Source: Mesorhizobium sp. 131-2-1
Lineage (GTDB): Bacteria > Pseudomonadota > Alphaproteobacteria > Rhizobiales > Rhizobiaceae
DNA length: 64,000 nt
Direction of reading: 5' to 3'
Assembly (NCBI RefSeq): GCF_016756535.1
Contig: NZ_AP023247.1
Coordinates: 5,518,501-5,582,500, forward strand
Shown here: positions 9,395 through 19,106 of the stretch, piece after piece
How positions within the stretch are numbered: position 1 is the first letter of the stretch
How the letters are laid out: each line of letters begins with the position of its first letter
Notes under the pieces: model-generated
Seen by the model: only the letters and a program-made list of their open reading frames with translations
The model's database searches: none
Told to the model about the DNA's origin: nothing
Position numbers and translations under genes: made by a program

Positions 9395-9874
9395 TCACAC
9401 GCGCCTGCAGATAAAATAACGATCGGCGGGCACCGAAGGCGGCGGCGCGAGGCGCTGCAACTGCGGGTGGTCGAGCGGCGTGCCGCTGACCGCGATGCCG
9501 CCGACGCGAAGCAGGCGCGCGATCAGATCGGGAAGCCAGGTGGCGGTCACTGCATCGCGATCTTCATAGCCGGTGCCGATGTCGGCATGAACAAGAGCGG
9601 CGTCGATGCCGATGAACCTGCTCGCCGTCTCGCGTATTTCGCCGAGCACGAGGTTTTCAGCTTCGGGAATTGAGCTGGCGTGCGCTGCCAGTGCGCGGTC
9701 GAACGCCACGATCCGGCGTCCGGGCAGGCGCTCGCGCAGATGGTGGAACGTCCGACCATTGCCGAGGCCGAGCTCGATCACAGGGCCCTCGATGTTCGCC
9801 ACCTCCGCGCAGACCTGGTCGAGAATGTCGCGCTGCGCGGTCAGCCTGCGGATGAAACTCTCGAGGCGACTCAT
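9395..9874 (-). CDS. Small class I SAM-dependent methyltransferase-like protein
   Basis: 159 aa. The glycine-rich SAM motif VIELGLGNGRTFHHLRE (about residues 32-48) is followed by the acidic strand end IVAFDRAL, as expected for a Rossmann-fold methyltransferase; LPDLIARLLRVGGIAVSG resembles motif III. At this length the protein is a minimal domain and the substrate is unknown. ATG 9874 is chosen over an in-frame start 19 codons upstream because homology-like sequence begins at MSRLESFIRRL. It ends 21 bases after the convergent cyclase stop. Confidence 0.75.
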   Translation of the reverse strand: MSRLESFIRRLTAQRDILDQVCAEVANIEGPVIELGLGNGRTFHHLRERLPGRRIVAFDRALAAHASSIPEAENLVLGEIRETASRFIGIDAALVHADIGTGYEDRDAVTATWLPDLIARLLRVGGIAVSGTPLDHPQLQRLAPPPSVPADRYFICRRV

Positions 9875-10084
9875 ATGCGTCTTTGTGTCCTGAACCAGCT
9901 CAAGAGATCGGCAATTGCCCGCGACCAGCACGGTTCGCGGGTGAAACCCGAGGGCGACGTGCTAAGCCCCGATCGAGCCTCGCCGCATATAGAGGCGAAC
10001 GATGAACACCGCAATAACCGAACAGGCAGCCAACAAGGATCCTACCGGGTGGAGCCGGCGGCCCGGCGCGGTGGAATAGCGATG

Positions 10085-11266
10085 TCACTTGTAGGGGTCT
10101 GCAGCGTCCCGCAAACCGTCTCCAAGGAAGTTGAACGCCAGGATGACGAGAATGACGGGGAGCATCGGCAAAAGCAGCCATGGATAGAACGCGATCACGC
10201 TGACGCTGCGCGCCTCGGTTAGCAGGATGCCCCAGCTGGTTATCGGCGCCCTCAGGCCGAGCCCGAGAAAGCTCAGCGCCGTCTCGCCCAGGATCATACC
10301 GGGTATGGAGATCGTCGCCGTCGCGATCAGATGCGACATGAAGCCGGGAATGAGGTGCCGCCGGATAATGCGGCTGCTTGAGGCGCCCATCAATTGCGCG
10401 GCCAGAACATAGTCCTCCTCGCGCAAGGCCAGAAGCTTTGAGCGCACGGCCCGCGCCAGTCCGGTCCAGTCGAGCAGCCCGAGGATGACTGTGATGCCGA
10501 AATAGATCAGGATCGGACTCCAGGTTATCGGCATGATCGCCGCCAGAGCCAGCCATAGCGGAATGCTGGGGATCGATTGCAGAACTTCGATTATCCGTTG
10601 AACGATGAGGTCGAAGATGCCGCCGTGATAGCCGGCCAGTCCTCCGATGACGATGCCGAGCAGGAAGCTGAAACTGATGCCGACGAGGCCAATCGTCATT
10701 GAAATGCGTGCGCCATAGATGATGCGCGAGAACACATCGCGCCCCAGCCTGTCAGTGCCGGCCAGAAAGAGCTGGCCGTTTTCGGCAGGGCAGACAAAAT
10801 GCCTGTCACCTTCGATCAGGCCCCAGAACCGGTAACTGTCACCCTTGCAGAAGAAGCGGATCCGCTGAACATCATCGTGGTTCTCGACGTAGTTGCGCTT
10901 GAGCGTGTCCATATCCAGCTTCATCTGGCGGCCATAGACGAACGGCCCGACGAACTGGCCGTTGTGGAACAGGTGCACCCGCTGCGGCGGCGAATAGATG
11001 TAGTCCATGTTGCGCGTGTGCAGATTGTATGGCGCCAGGAACTCGCAGATCAGGATCCCGAAATAGAGCACCGCCAGGAATATGCCGGATACAAGGGCAA
11101 GCCGGTGCCGTCGGAATTTCCACCACATCAGCCGCAACTGCGACGCCTGAAAGACCTTCGACTGCTCCGGCGTCATCGCCTCGACCGACTGCAGGTCAAA
11201 GGGCGCGATGGAAACGTAGTGTTGCAGTGGGGCGCCCGGAGCGGGCAGCGGCGTTTGCGTGTTCAT
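10085..11266 (-). CDS. Peptide-type ABC transporter permease (OppC/YejE-like)
   Basis: 393 aa inner-membrane permease, last gene of a four-gene importer operon. An N-terminal OppC_N segment (RLMWWKFRRHRLALVSGIFL) is followed by an unusually long periplasmic stretch at about residues 75-165, then the permease core with the EAA-type loop EEDYVLAAQLMGASSSRIIRRH and the C-terminal GETALSFLGLGL typical of OppC/DppC. The length (family about 300) and the long extracytoplasmic loop resemble YejE-type permeases. Its ATG overlaps the stop of the upstream permease (ATGA), which indicates translational coupling. Confidence 0.9.
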   Translation of the reverse strand: MNTQTPLPAPGAPLQHYVSIAPFDLQSVEAMTPEQSKVFQASQLRLMWWKFRRHRLALVSGIFLAVLYFGILICEFLAPYNLHTRNMDYIYSPPQRVHLFHNGQFVGPFVYGRQMKLDMDTLKRNYVENHDDVQRIRFFCKGDSYRFWGLIEGDRHFVCPAENGQLFLAGTDRLGRDVFSRIIYGARISMTIGLVGISFSFLLGIVIGGLAGYHGGIFDLIVQRIIEVLQSIPSIPLWLALAAIMPITWSPILIYFGITVILGLLDWTGLARAVRSKLLALREEDYVLAAQLMGASSSRIIRRHLIPGFMSHLIATATISIPGMILGETALSFLGLGLRAPITSWGILLTEARSVSVIAFYPWLLLPMLPVILVILAFNFLGDGLRDAADPYK

Positions 11267-12261
11267 TTGGTGCTGCCGCCCTGCAAACGAATTCGTGGAT
11301 CAAGCAGCGCCAGCGCCAAGTCGGAAATCAGGACGCCGATGACCGTGAGGAAGGCGAGGAACATCAGGAACGACCCTGCCAGATACATGTCCTGGCTTTG
11401 CAGCGCCTTGATCAGCATCGGCCCGGTCGTTTCCAAAGACAGCACGATCGCAGTGATTTCGGCGCCGGAGATGATGGCCGGCAGGATAGAGCCGATGTCT
11501 GAAATGAAGAAATTGAGCGCCATGCGCAGCGGATATTTGACCAGCGCCTTGAAGGGATGAAGGCCTTTGGCGCGCGCGGTCACGACATATTGCTTGTGAA
11601 GCTCATCGAGCAGGTTGGCGCGCAGCCGCCGGATCATGCTTGCCGTGCCCCCGGTGCCGATGATCAAGACCGGGATCCAGAGATGGGCGAGGATCGACTT
11701 CGCCTTGGCCCAACTCATCGGCTCGCTGAGATATTGCTGGTCCATGAGATGGCCGATGGACGTGCCGAACCAGATGTTGGCGAAATACATCAGGATCAGC
11801 GCCAGCATGAAATTAGGAATGGCAAGGCCGAGAAGGCCGAAGAAAGTCAGGCCGTAGTCGCCCCAGCTGTATTGATGCGTGGCGGAGTACATGCCGATCG
11901 GAAAGGCGATGAGCCAGGTGAAGATGATCGTGACGAAGGAAACCAGCACGGTCAGCCACATTCGGTCCCCGACGACGTCGCGAACCGGCAGCTCATATTC
12001 GAAGGAATAGCCGAAATCGCCGTGCAGCATCCCGCCGACCCAGTAGAAGTAGCGAATGACCGGCGGCTTGTCGAAACCATAGTCCTTCCGCATCATCTGG
12101 ATGCGATCGGAATCCACCGCTTCGCCCTGAGCCCGAAGCTCGGCGACATAGCTGTCGAAATAGTCGCCGGGGGGAAGTTCGATGATCGTGAACACCAGCG
12201 CCGATATGATCAGCAGCGTTGGAACCATCACGGCGATGCGCCAGACAATATATCGAAGCAC
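11263..12261 (-). CDS. Peptide-type ABC transporter permease (OppB/YejB-like)
   Basis: 332 aa. The protein starts MLRYIVWRIAVMVPTLLIIS, typical of OppB/DppB permeases, and has the coupling loop QYVVTARAKGLHPFKALVKY followed by PLRMALNFFISDIG. It forms the membrane channel with the second permease. The start is GTG 12261, two bases after the TGA of the binding-protein gene. Its stop overlaps the next permease start. With the binding protein and the fused ATPase it completes a peptide or oligopeptide importer. Confidence 0.92.
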   Translation of the reverse strand: MLRYIVWRIAVMVPTLLIISALVFTIIELPPGDYFDSYVAELRAQGEAVDSDRIQMMRKDYGFDKPPVIRYFYWVGGMLHGDFGYSFEYELPVRDVVGDRMWLTVLVSFVTIIFTWLIAFPIGMYSATHQYSWGDYGLTFFGLLGLAIPNFMLALILMYFANIWFGTSIGHLMDQQYLSEPMSWAKAKSILAHLWIPVLIIGTGGTASMIRRLRANLLDELHKQYVVTARAKGLHPFKALVKYPLRMALNFFISDIGSILPAIISGAEITAIVLSLETTGPMLIKALQSQDMYLAGSFLMFLAFLTVIGVLISDLALALLDPRIRLQGGSTK

Positions 12262-12263
12262 GC

Positions 12264-14162
12264 TCAGGACTCTCCAAGCCAGAATGTATCCGGCATGTAG
12301 ACACCGAAGTAGGAGGTCGGGTCGTAGCCGTAGAGTGCCTTGTCAGGCAGATTGCGCAGCCGCGAGGACGCCAGAATTGGCTGATGCGTTCCGTTCACCG
12401 TGCCGATCGAAAACACCTGATCGGTGTAGATCGACAGCATTGAATTCCAGATTTCGGCGCGCTCCGAGGCTTCGGTCGATGCGTTCCAGCGCTTGAGCAA
12501 AGCCATCAACTCGACCACAGGCGGAAGATCGGGCGCCTCACCGAGCGTGCCATGAGACAAGTAGTGAGCACCCCAGAGCGGCCATTGCAGCTGGTCGTCG
12601 ATGGTGGGGGCCAGCTGGTACGGGTTCATGTCGGGGGTCGGCACGCCATTGTCGATGCCCGACCATATCGACATCATGATCTGGCCGCCAAGCGCGCGGC
12701 TGCGGAAGATGTCGCGCTGCGAAGTCCGGATGAACAAGGCGATGCCGATCTGGCGCCAGTGATCGGTAATGAGTTCGAGCGCGTCGGTTTCCAGCGTGCT
12801 TTCGCCGGCCGTTTCCACCAGGATCTGCGCCGGGCGTCCATCGGGAAGTATGCGCAGGCCGTCATCGTCACGCGCCTGGAGCCCGGCCTCGTCGAGCAGG
12901 GCATTGGCCTGGTCGGGATCATGGGCGACCCAGGCTTTCGCGAATTCCGGACGGTAGAGCGGGCTCTCCGGAAGGACCGTATCGGCACTTTCCTGCGCCA
13001 ATCCGTAGAACACGGCCATATTGATCTCGCGCCTGTCGACCGCGAGCGAAAGCGCGCGGCGCACGCGCACGTCACGAAGAAGGCCACGCCACACCTGGTC
13101 GGCACAATTCAGGTTGGGCAGCAGCGCCAGCCGCGAACCCTGTGTGCGTTTCCAGAGATGCATCTTCACCGGGTAACGCTTCTCCGCGTCCTTCAGGAAC
13201 GCGTAATCGCCGAAGTCAATTCCCATGCATTGCAGGTCGCTCTCGCCCGCACCGGTCTTGGCGGAAATGATCGCCGACGAGCTGACATTCATGACAATCC
13301 GGTCAATATAGGGCAGCTGCCGGCCATTCTCGTCTATTCGATGAAAGAACGGGTTCCGCTCGAAGACGAACTGCTCAGCCGGCGGCTTGGTCCGGTTCCG
13401 CCAGGGATCGAGCGTCGGCAATTCCGGGTTCTCCGGGCGATACTGCCGCGACATGCGTATGTGCAGGAGCGTCCATTTCTGGGCCCGATTCTCCTTCATT
13501 AGGCCGGCGAGCCGGAATGGATCCTGGTATTTCTTGTGGAACTGCTTGAGATAGGTGGCCGGCAGAACGAGCGAAAGCGGTGAAGCAGCGGCGAGCTTGG
13601 GCAGGAAGTCGGGATTGGGGGCATCCCAACTATAGCGGACCGTCAACGGATCGACGATCTCGAAGCGTGGCGGCTTGCCGTCTGCCAGCAGGGCCGGCGC
13701 GAGCCCGCCTTGCGAAAGCTCATCGTTCAGCCAGACATCTTCCCAGCAATAACGAAAATCCTCCGGCGTCAGCAGGCTACCGTCAGACCATTTATGTCCT
13801 TCCCGTATCTTGAAAGTGAAGACGCGATCATCCGCTACATCAAAACTTTCGAGAATATCGGCTTGCAGGTTAAGCCGTTCGTCATAGCCGACCAGACGCG
13901 CGTACCCGTAGATCGTCATCATCCGGATATCTTTCTGGCTGCCGATGATCGTGCGCAGCGTGCCGCCATACTGGCCGGGCTGCCGGCCCATCGCCGCGAG
14001 ATTCAACGCGCGCGGGCGCTTGGGCAGGCGTTCGGCGAGTGCCGGCAGCGCCCTGGCCTTCAGCTGCGGCTCAAGAAATTCCGGCTCCAGATCGCCGGCG
14101 CGCAATGTGCCCGGCAGAAATGCCGAAGCCATGAGTCCAAGGACGGTGCGCCGGCGGATCAA
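12264..14162 (-). CDS. Peptide-type ABC transporter substrate-binding protein (SBP_bac_5 family)
   Basis: 632 aa periplasmic binding protein. The N-terminus, RRRTVLGLMASAFLPG, looks like a twin-arginine signal. The family-5 core includes FTFKIREGHKWSDGSLLTPE (about residues 120-140), the family signature region, and VRRALSLAVDRREIN in the C-terminal lobe. It is longer than DppA/OppA (about 540), as is usual for YejA-like and microcin-C-type binding proteins. The start is TTG 14162, overlapping the ATPase stop (TTGA). The rare start is supported because the next ATG, ten codons on, would remove the twin-arginine motif. The ligand is unknown, probably a peptide or a modified compound. Confidence 0.92.
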   Translation of the reverse strand: MIRRRTVLGLMASAFLPGTLRAGDLEPEFLEPQLKARALPALAERLPKRPRALNLAAMGRQPGQYGGTLRTIIGSQKDIRMMTIYGYARLVGYDERLNLQADILESFDVADDRVFTFKIREGHKWSDGSLLTPEDFRYCWEDVWLNDELSQGGLAPALLADGKPPRFEIVDPLTVRYSWDAPNPDFLPKLAAASPLSLVLPATYLKQFHKKYQDPFRLAGLMKENRAQKWTLLHIRMSRQYRPENPELPTLDPWRNRTKPPAEQFVFERNPFFHRIDENGRQLPYIDRIVMNVSSSAIISAKTGAGESDLQCMGIDFGDYAFLKDAEKRYPVKMHLWKRTQGSRLALLPNLNCADQVWRGLLRDVRVRRALSLAVDRREINMAVFYGLAQESADTVLPESPLYRPEFAKAWVAHDPDQANALLDEAGLQARDDDGLRILPDGRPAQILVETAGESTLETDALELITDHWRQIGIALFIRTSQRDIFRSRALGGQIMMSIWSGIDNGVPTPDMNPYQLAPTIDDQLQWPLWGAHYLSHGTLGEAPDLPPVVELMALLKRWNASTEASERAEIWNSMLSIYTDQVFSIGTVNGTHQPILASSRLRNLPDKALYGYDPTSYFGVYMPDTFWLGES

Positions 14163-16054
14163 TGGCGTAGCTCGCTGACATCGGCCGAACGTCGGGCCAG
14201 CACGAGGTGGCCGCCGCCAAGATCAAGCGGCGACAGCATATCCTCGTCGCCCTCGTCGCGGAATTGCGGTCCCCATGCGCTGGTGTCGGAAGCGCCGCTG
14301 AGCTTCAGCGTGTTGAAATCCATCGGCCTGTCGAGATCGGGAAAAGGTACTGCGGCGACCAGTGAGCGCGTGTAGGGGTGGATCGGTTTTCGAAGCAGAA
14401 TTTCGCGCGGCGCAAGCTCGACAATACGCCCGCCGCACATCACCGCGATGCGGTCCGCCATGTAGTCCACCACCGCCAGGTTGTGGGAAATGAACAGGTA
14501 GGTGAGGCCCAGTTCCTTCTGCAGGTCCTTCAGAAGGTTCAGGATCTGCGCCTGGACAGAGACATCGAGCGCCGAAACCGGCTCGTCGCAGATCAGGAGT
14601 TCAGGCCCCAGCGCCAACGCGCGCGCGATGCCGATACGCTGACGCTGCCCGCCGGAGAAACTGTGCGGATAACGCTTGATGAAGCGCGGATCGAGCCCGA
14701 TTGCCTGCATCAGGCTCTTGACCGTGGCGAGCCGGGACGCGGCATTGCCACGTTGATGGATTTCCAGCGGCTCGCTCAAGATGTTCTCCACCGTCATGCG
14801 AGGTGAAAGCGACGAAACCGGATCCTGGAAGACCATCTGGATTTTGGCGCGCAGCAGGCGCAGGGCGTCTCCCTCGCCTTGCAAGACGTCGATCGGTCCC
14901 TCGCGGCCATTGAAGATCACAGAGCCGCCGCTAGGGGTGACGGCCCGCATCAGGATCTTGCTGACAGTGGTTTTGCCGGAGCCGCTTTCGCCGACCAGAC
15001 CCAGGCACTCACCCCGCCTGATATCGAAGCTCACGCCGTCCACGGCGCGAATAGAGGCTTGATGCCCCCCGCCGAACCATCCGGATTTGCGGATGGTGAA
15101 GGTCTTTGTCAGATCCCTGACCGACAGCAGGATGTCGTCCGGCCCCTTCGATGCCGGCGCCGTCTGCTTGCCGAGCAGGTTCCCGACATTCACCGGCACG
15201 TCGCGGAGAGCCTTTAGCCTTTCGCCCGGCTTCAGGTCGAAATGCGGAACGGCTGCCATCAGGCCCTTCAGGTAAGGGTGACCTGGTCGGCGGAATATCG
15301 CCTCGACAGGTCCCGCTTCCATGATCTCGCCATGGTACATGACCACCACCTCGTCGGCGACATTGGCGACCACGCCGAGGTCGTGCGTGATCAGCAGCAT
15401 CGCCATGTTCAGCTTGGTCTGAAGCTCGCGCAGCAATTGCAGGATTTGCGCCTGGATGGTGACGTCCAACGCCGTCGTCGGCTCGTCGGCGATCAGCAGG
15501 GCGGGCCGGCAGACAAGCGCCATGGCGATCATGGCGCGCTGACGCAATCCTCCCGAAAGTTCAAACGGATACATGTCGTAGGCGCGCTTGGGATTGGGAA
15601 AGCCGACAAGGCTGAGCATTTCCTCGGTCCGCGCCTTGCGCTCCGCCCGAGCCATGGGCGTATGAATCTGCAGGGATTCGCTAACCTGGTTGCCGATCGT
15701 GTGCAGCGGCGACAGCGATGTCATCGGCTCCTGAAAGATCTTGCCGATGCGGCTGCCTCTCACCGCCCGAATTTCAGGTCCATCGCGCGACATCTGCAGG
15801 ATATCCTGCGTCGTGCCGGGCTTTTCAGGATCGGAAAACAGGATACGGCCGCGAACATGGGCTGTGTTCGGCAAAATGCCCATTACTGCCTGGCTGAGAA
15901 CCGATTTTCCGGACCCCGACTCGCCCACAAGCGCGGTGACCTTGCCGGGCAGGACGCGAAGATTTGCGCGCCTGACGGCATGCAACGGCCCCCCGATAAT
16001 GGCAAAAGAGATGCCAACATCCTCGATCCGCAGCAGATCAACGTCCGAATTCAT
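14159..16054 (-). CDS. Fused double ATP-binding protein of the peptide-type ABC transporter
   Basis: 631 aa with two complete nucleotide-binding domains in one chain, as in YejF/DdpDF fusions. Domain 1 has Walker [17 protein letters not shown], signature [15 protein letters not shown], Walker [13 protein letters not shown] and H-loop LLITHDLG. Domain 2 has Walker [15 protein letters not shown], signature [14 protein letters not shown] and Walker [13 protein letters not shown]. Each ends with an oligopeptide-transporter C-terminal segment ([33 protein letters not shown]). First gene of the operon; ATG 16054 is preferred to the in-frame TTG two codons upstream. It powers import through the two downstream permeases. 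Confidence 0.95.
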   Translation of the reverse strand: MNSDVDLLRIEDVGISFAIIGGPLHAVRRANLRVLPGKVTALVGESGSGKSVLSQAVMGILPNTAHVRGRILFSDPEKPGTTQDILQMSRDGPEIRAVRGSRIGKIFQEPMTSLSPLHTIGNQVSESLQIHTPMARAERKARTEEMLSLVGFPNPKRAYDMYPFELSGGLRQRAMIAMALVCRPALLIADEPTTALDVTIQAQILQLLRELQTKLNMAMLLITHDLGVVANVADEVVVMYHGEIMEAGPVEAIFRRPGHPYLKGLMAAVPHFDLKPGERLKALRDVPVNVGNLLGKQTAPASKGPDDILLSVRDLTKTFTIRKSGWFGGGHQASIRAVDGVSFDIRRGECLGLVGESGSGKTTVSKILMRAVTPSGGSVIFNGREGPIDVLQGEGDALRLLRAKIQMVFQDPVSSLSPRMTVENILSEPLEIHQRGNAASRLATVKSLMQAIGLDPRFIKRYPHSFSGGQRQRIGIARALALGPELLICDEPVSALDVSVQAQILNLLKDLQKELGLTYLFISHNLAVVDYMADRIAVMCGGRIVELAPREILLRKPIHPYTRSLVAAVPFPDLDRPMDFNTLKLSGASDTSAWGPQFRDEGDEDMLSPLDLGGGHLVLARRSADVSELRH

Positions 16055-16133
16055 TCTCAAACCAGCCCCACTCTGGCAACTCCCAGAAAGCGAGACTAGC
16101 GCATTGCCAGCCTAGAGCAACTTGGATTCGAAG

Positions 16134-16156
16134 CGGTCGCCAGGAACCGGCGACCG
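16134..16156 (-). terminator. Intergenic hairpin downstream of the cyclase gene
   Basis: CGGTCGCC (16134-16141), loop AGGAACC, GGCGACCG (16149-16156): a perfect 8-bp stem 35 bases past the stop of the minus-strand cyclase gene and before the peptide-transporter operon. There is only a weak T-rich tail on the minus strand, so it may be a terminator or just a stable structure. Confidence 0.35.
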
Positions 16157-16190
16157 GACTGCTAAAGGCGTTCGGATCAGACCGTGGCGC

Positions 16191-17531
16191 TTACTGGAGC
16201 TTCCTCGGGTCGCCCGCCTGCAGCCGGGCGGCATCGCGGTGCAGCAGCATGACCTGCTCGGCCTCCGACTTTCGATCGTGAATCGTCTCCATCGCACCGT
16301 CTTCATCGAGTGCGAGCGCACCCGACAGATCGGGTGAAAGCACCGTCAGCTTCTGCTTGATGCCTGTCAGCTCCTCATGGCCCAGCGTCAGCCAGCTGTT
16401 TGCGCCGCAATAGCCGGCGAAGTCTTTGCTGGCGAGAACGCTGTGCGGATATTTTTTGGTCAGGGTCTGGAGGCGGGAGACTTCGTTTACAGCCGAGCCG
16501 AAGACCGAGAATGTGAGCCGGTCGGTAAGCCCGACATTGCCGAACATCACATTGCCGACGTGCAGGCCGATGCCAAATTTAATGTCGGACAAGCCCTGCT
16601 GCTTTCTGCGCAGATTGAGATCCTCGACGCGCGCGGTAGCCTGGTGCGCTGCCGCAAGAGCAGCCTGGCAGGCGATCTCGGACTGCGAGCGGTGCCTTTC
16701 GCAAGGGTAGACAGCAATGAAGCCGTCCCCAATAAAACTCATGATCTGCCCGCCTTTGCGATTGAAAGGTGCGGCAACCGCGTCGAAAAACTGGTTCAGC
16801 GTATCGATATAGATTTCGCGGCCCGAGCTTGCGGCAAGCCTTGTCGACCCGCGCATATCGCCCATGACCAATGCGGCCCGGATTGTGTCGCCCTCGCCAC
16901 GCCTGATCTGACCGTCAAGCACGCGCCTGCCGGCGTCGCCACCGAGATAAGTGGTCATCATGTTGTCAGCGAGCTTGGTAAGCACCGCCATCTTGGTCGC
17001 GATCGCGAGATGGCTCTGGATGCGAAGCAGCGCTGAAATCATGCTGTCGCTGAAGCCTGCAGCGCTGTCGGTGGACCACGACCCGATCATGCCCTGACTT
17101 GTGTCGTCGCTGAAAGGATGGACGAAAGCCATGTAATCGGTGACGCCCATAGGCACGAGTTCACCAAAAATCGGAAACTCTGGCGGCAATGACGGGTCGA
17201 TCCGGCGTCGCAGATGGTCGAGCTTGTTGCTGAGCAGATGGTAGTACGGGCTGGTCAGGAATCTGTCGGACGGCTCGCCGGGCTCAACGCGGAAGCCTTC
17301 CACCTCCATGCCCTGGCCGCGAATCCAGGTGAAGCCAAGCGCATCATAAAGCGGATGCAGCATCGAAAAGCTCAAATGCACCCGCTTCAGCGGCACGCCG
17401 GCAGCTGCCAGCCGTTCGCAAAAGCCTTTTACCAATGTTTCCAGGTCGCTGCCCGCCAGCGCCGATTGGTTCAGCCAATCGGCAACCTTATCCATGAGAA
17501 TGGTGGAAATTTCTGCCTGCGCTGTGCTCAT
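16191..17531 (-). CDS. Adenylate/guanylate cyclase domain protein with N-terminal sensory-like region
   Basis: 446 aa. Residues 1 to about 230 are an uncharacterised region with LKRVHLSFSMLHPLYDALGF and an aromatic-rich middle, seen in several rhizobial cyclases. A class III cyclase domain follows: first metal Asp in VMGDMRGSTRLA, second in SFIGDGFIAVYP, and catalytic Asn and Arg in FGSAVNEVSRL. The adenine-specifying Lys is a Ser here (MSFIGDG) and the Asp position is also Ser (FSVFGS), so the base specificity is unclear. ATG 17531 is chosen; the frame stays open to 17810, but the extra 93 residues do not look like a conserved domain. Same strand as the DUF3095 gene 322 bases upstream. Confidence 0.9.
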   Translation of the reverse strand: MSTAQAEISTILMDKVADWLNQSALAGSDLETLVKGFCERLAAAGVPLKRVHLSFSMLHPLYDALGFTWIRGQGMEVEGFRVEPGEPSDRFLTSPYYHLLSNKLDHLRRRIDPSLPPEFPIFGELVPMGVTDYMAFVHPFSDDTSQGMIGSWSTDSAAGFSDSMISALLRIQSHLAIATKMAVLTKLADNMMTTYLGGDAGRRVLDGQIRRGEGDTIRAALVMGDMRGSTRLAASSGREIYIDTLNQFFDAVAAPFNRKGGQIMSFIGDGFIAVYPCERHRSQSEIACQAALAAAHQATARVEDLNLRRKQQGLSDIKFGIGLHVGNVMFGNVGLTDRLTFSVFGSAVNEVSRLQTLTKKYPHSVLASKDFAGYCGANSWLTLGHEELTGIKQKLTVLSPDLSGALALDEDGAMETIHDRKSEAEQVMLLHRDAARLQAGDPRKLQ

Positions 17532-17853
17532 GCTATCTCGCAACCCGTCGAAGACGGAGCCCTTGTCGTTTGATCCGCCATAACACAGTCCGCCAACGAC
17601 CCAAAGATAAGCCCCCGAAGTCAACGAGACCGGCTTCGGCGGCAAAGCGGCGAAGAATTTCCCTGATGACTGTCCTTGCGGCAAAGGAGCAGGCGTAACT
17701 GCATCTATGTTCCGAGGCGTTATGTGGCGAGGCTTCCTGCGGAGTGCAACCACGATCCTGACATCGGGTAGAAAATTCGCTGGCTCGGACGCCGTCAGGC
17801 CTTCAACCATAGCCGAGGCATGTTGCGCAGGATCGATTTCCGCAACCCCGTCA
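17532..17853. other. Gap between two minus-strand cyclase-fold genes
   Basis: 322 bases. The reading frame of the downstream cyclase remains open across most of it, so a longer N-terminus (GTG or ATG up to 17810) cannot be excluded, but the translation is Pro- and Arg-rich and not domain-like. I see no other gene and no strong terminator after the DUF3095 gene. Confidence 0.4.
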
Positions 17854-19032
17854 TCAAATCGGCGCCTTCGCCTTCAGGGTTGCGGCAGCCATCGCATAGC
17901 CGCCGGCCGCGCCATCGATGAAATGAACGTGATCGCGCTGCAGCGGTGAGGCGACGAGGCATGTCATCAAGGCCGATTTCTGGCGGTGCAGGCCATAGTT
18001 GCAGATGCCCGCCGCTTCCGCCTGCTTCAGCCGGTTCTCGATCCGTTGCAACACATCCGCGTCAACGTCGATGGTCATCTTCAAGCCGTCGTCGAACTTG
18101 CGGAAATCCGAATTGCTGGCCACGTCGCGTTTGTAGATCTTCGGATCGAAACTGCCGATCGTCCAGCCAAATCGATCGGTGACAGCCGTGAGCGTCATCA
18201 GGAATATTACCCACAGCTTCACCTGCCACCGCCGTCCTGGCGGCGCCGTGGCTCGCGCCTCGACATCGAGGCCGGCTGGCAGCAAACTGTAGTCCGGCCC
18301 GTTCACCGGCACCGGGTGGCCATCGCGTTCCTGCCTGCCGGCAAGGGCGATGATGTCGGACGCCAGGAACTGAAAACCGCGCAAATCGCGCGACGCCCCT
18401 GGTATGGCTATGATCGAGACGATTTCGCCATGCCGGGCTTCGATCGGGTTCCAGCGGCAGGAGAGGCCGGTCAGATCCGGCCGCGCGCCGGCCGGCGCAG
18501 GATCGATACGGTAGCGCCCCGCTTTCATCTCGGCTTCCGCCCAACTGCCGCCACCGCCGGCGAACATGGCATAGAAGACCGCTTCGGAGGCCTGGAACCT
18601 CGCCACGCGAACGTCGAGGCCTTGCGCTCTTATATCCTTTATCGGCACGATTGCGGCACGCAAGGTCAGGTCCAGCTCGTCCGCCACCCATCTCTGGACA
18701 GCCGCCAGCGCGTTTCGGGTAATCTCCAGCGCCGAGCCGGGAAACGCCACGAGCGCGCCGTCGCCGCCGAAGACAAAGGGAAGATCTTGCCGACCCAGCG
18801 CGTTGAGCAGCGCCGAAATGACGCTGGCGCCGGCCATATTGACGGTTTTATAGCGCCCAGCCTCGATCGCTTTGGTCGAGCCGACGATGTCGGCCGTGGC
18901 CAGCGCCCAGCCATCGGGGAGAGGCCGATAGTTGTCGATATCGGCAACGCTTTCGAACTTTGCGAATACCGGCAAAGAAGCGACAAACGGGTCGGACGCG
19001 GCGGCTGTTTCCATGAGCATGAGATAGCACAT
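17854..19032 (-). CDS. DUF3095 protein (cyclase/GGDEF-like fold)
   Basis: About 392 aa. It matches the DUF3095 family: YRPLPDGWALATADIVGSTKAIEAG near the N-terminus, FVFGGDGALVAFPG near residue 85, and C-terminal TIDVDADVLQRIENRL with CLVASPLQRDHVHFIDGAAGGYA. The ADIVGST and GGDGA segments occupy the places of the two metal-binding Asp motifs of class III cyclases, so it is probably a divergent relative; activity has not been shown from this reading. Three Met codons (19032, 19020, 19014) could be the start; none has a strong ribosome site. Divergent from the GT4 gene, 74 bases apart. Confidence 0.85.
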   Translation of the reverse strand: MCYLMLMETAAASDPFVASLPVFAKFESVADIDNYRPLPDGWALATADIVGSTKAIEAGRYKTVNMAGASVISALLNALGRQDLPFVFGGDGALVAFPGSALEITRNALAAVQRWVADELDLTLRAAIVPIKDIRAQGLDVRVARFQASEAVFYAMFAGGGGSWAEAEMKAGRYRIDPAPAGARPDLTGLSCRWNPIEARHGEIVSIIAIPGASRDLRGFQFLASDIIALAGRQERDGHPVPVNGPDYSLLPAGLDVEARATAPPGRRWQVKLWVIFLMTLTAVTDRFGWTIGSFDPKIYKRDVASNSDFRKFDDGLKMTIDVDADVLQRIENRLKQAEAAGICNYGLHRQKSALMTCLVASPLQRDHVHFIDGAAGGYAMAAATLKAKAPI

Positions 19033-19069
19033 TCCACTGCTTGAAGGTGAAGTCGATCGTGCTTCGAAA

Positions 19070-19098
19070 TTGACTTGCGCTGGCTTTGCGATGATAGG
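19070..19098 (+). promoter_or_regulatory. Candidate promoter for the GT4 gene, possibly leaderless
   Basis: TTGACT at 19070-19075, a 17-base spacer, and GATAGG at 19093-19098, which is a weak -10 match. The predicted transcript start falls within a few bases of the ATG at 19107, and no Shine-Dalgarno sequence precedes that ATG, so a leaderless mRNA would fit. Confidence 0.3.
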
Positions 19099-19106
19099 CT
19101 CCGAAA

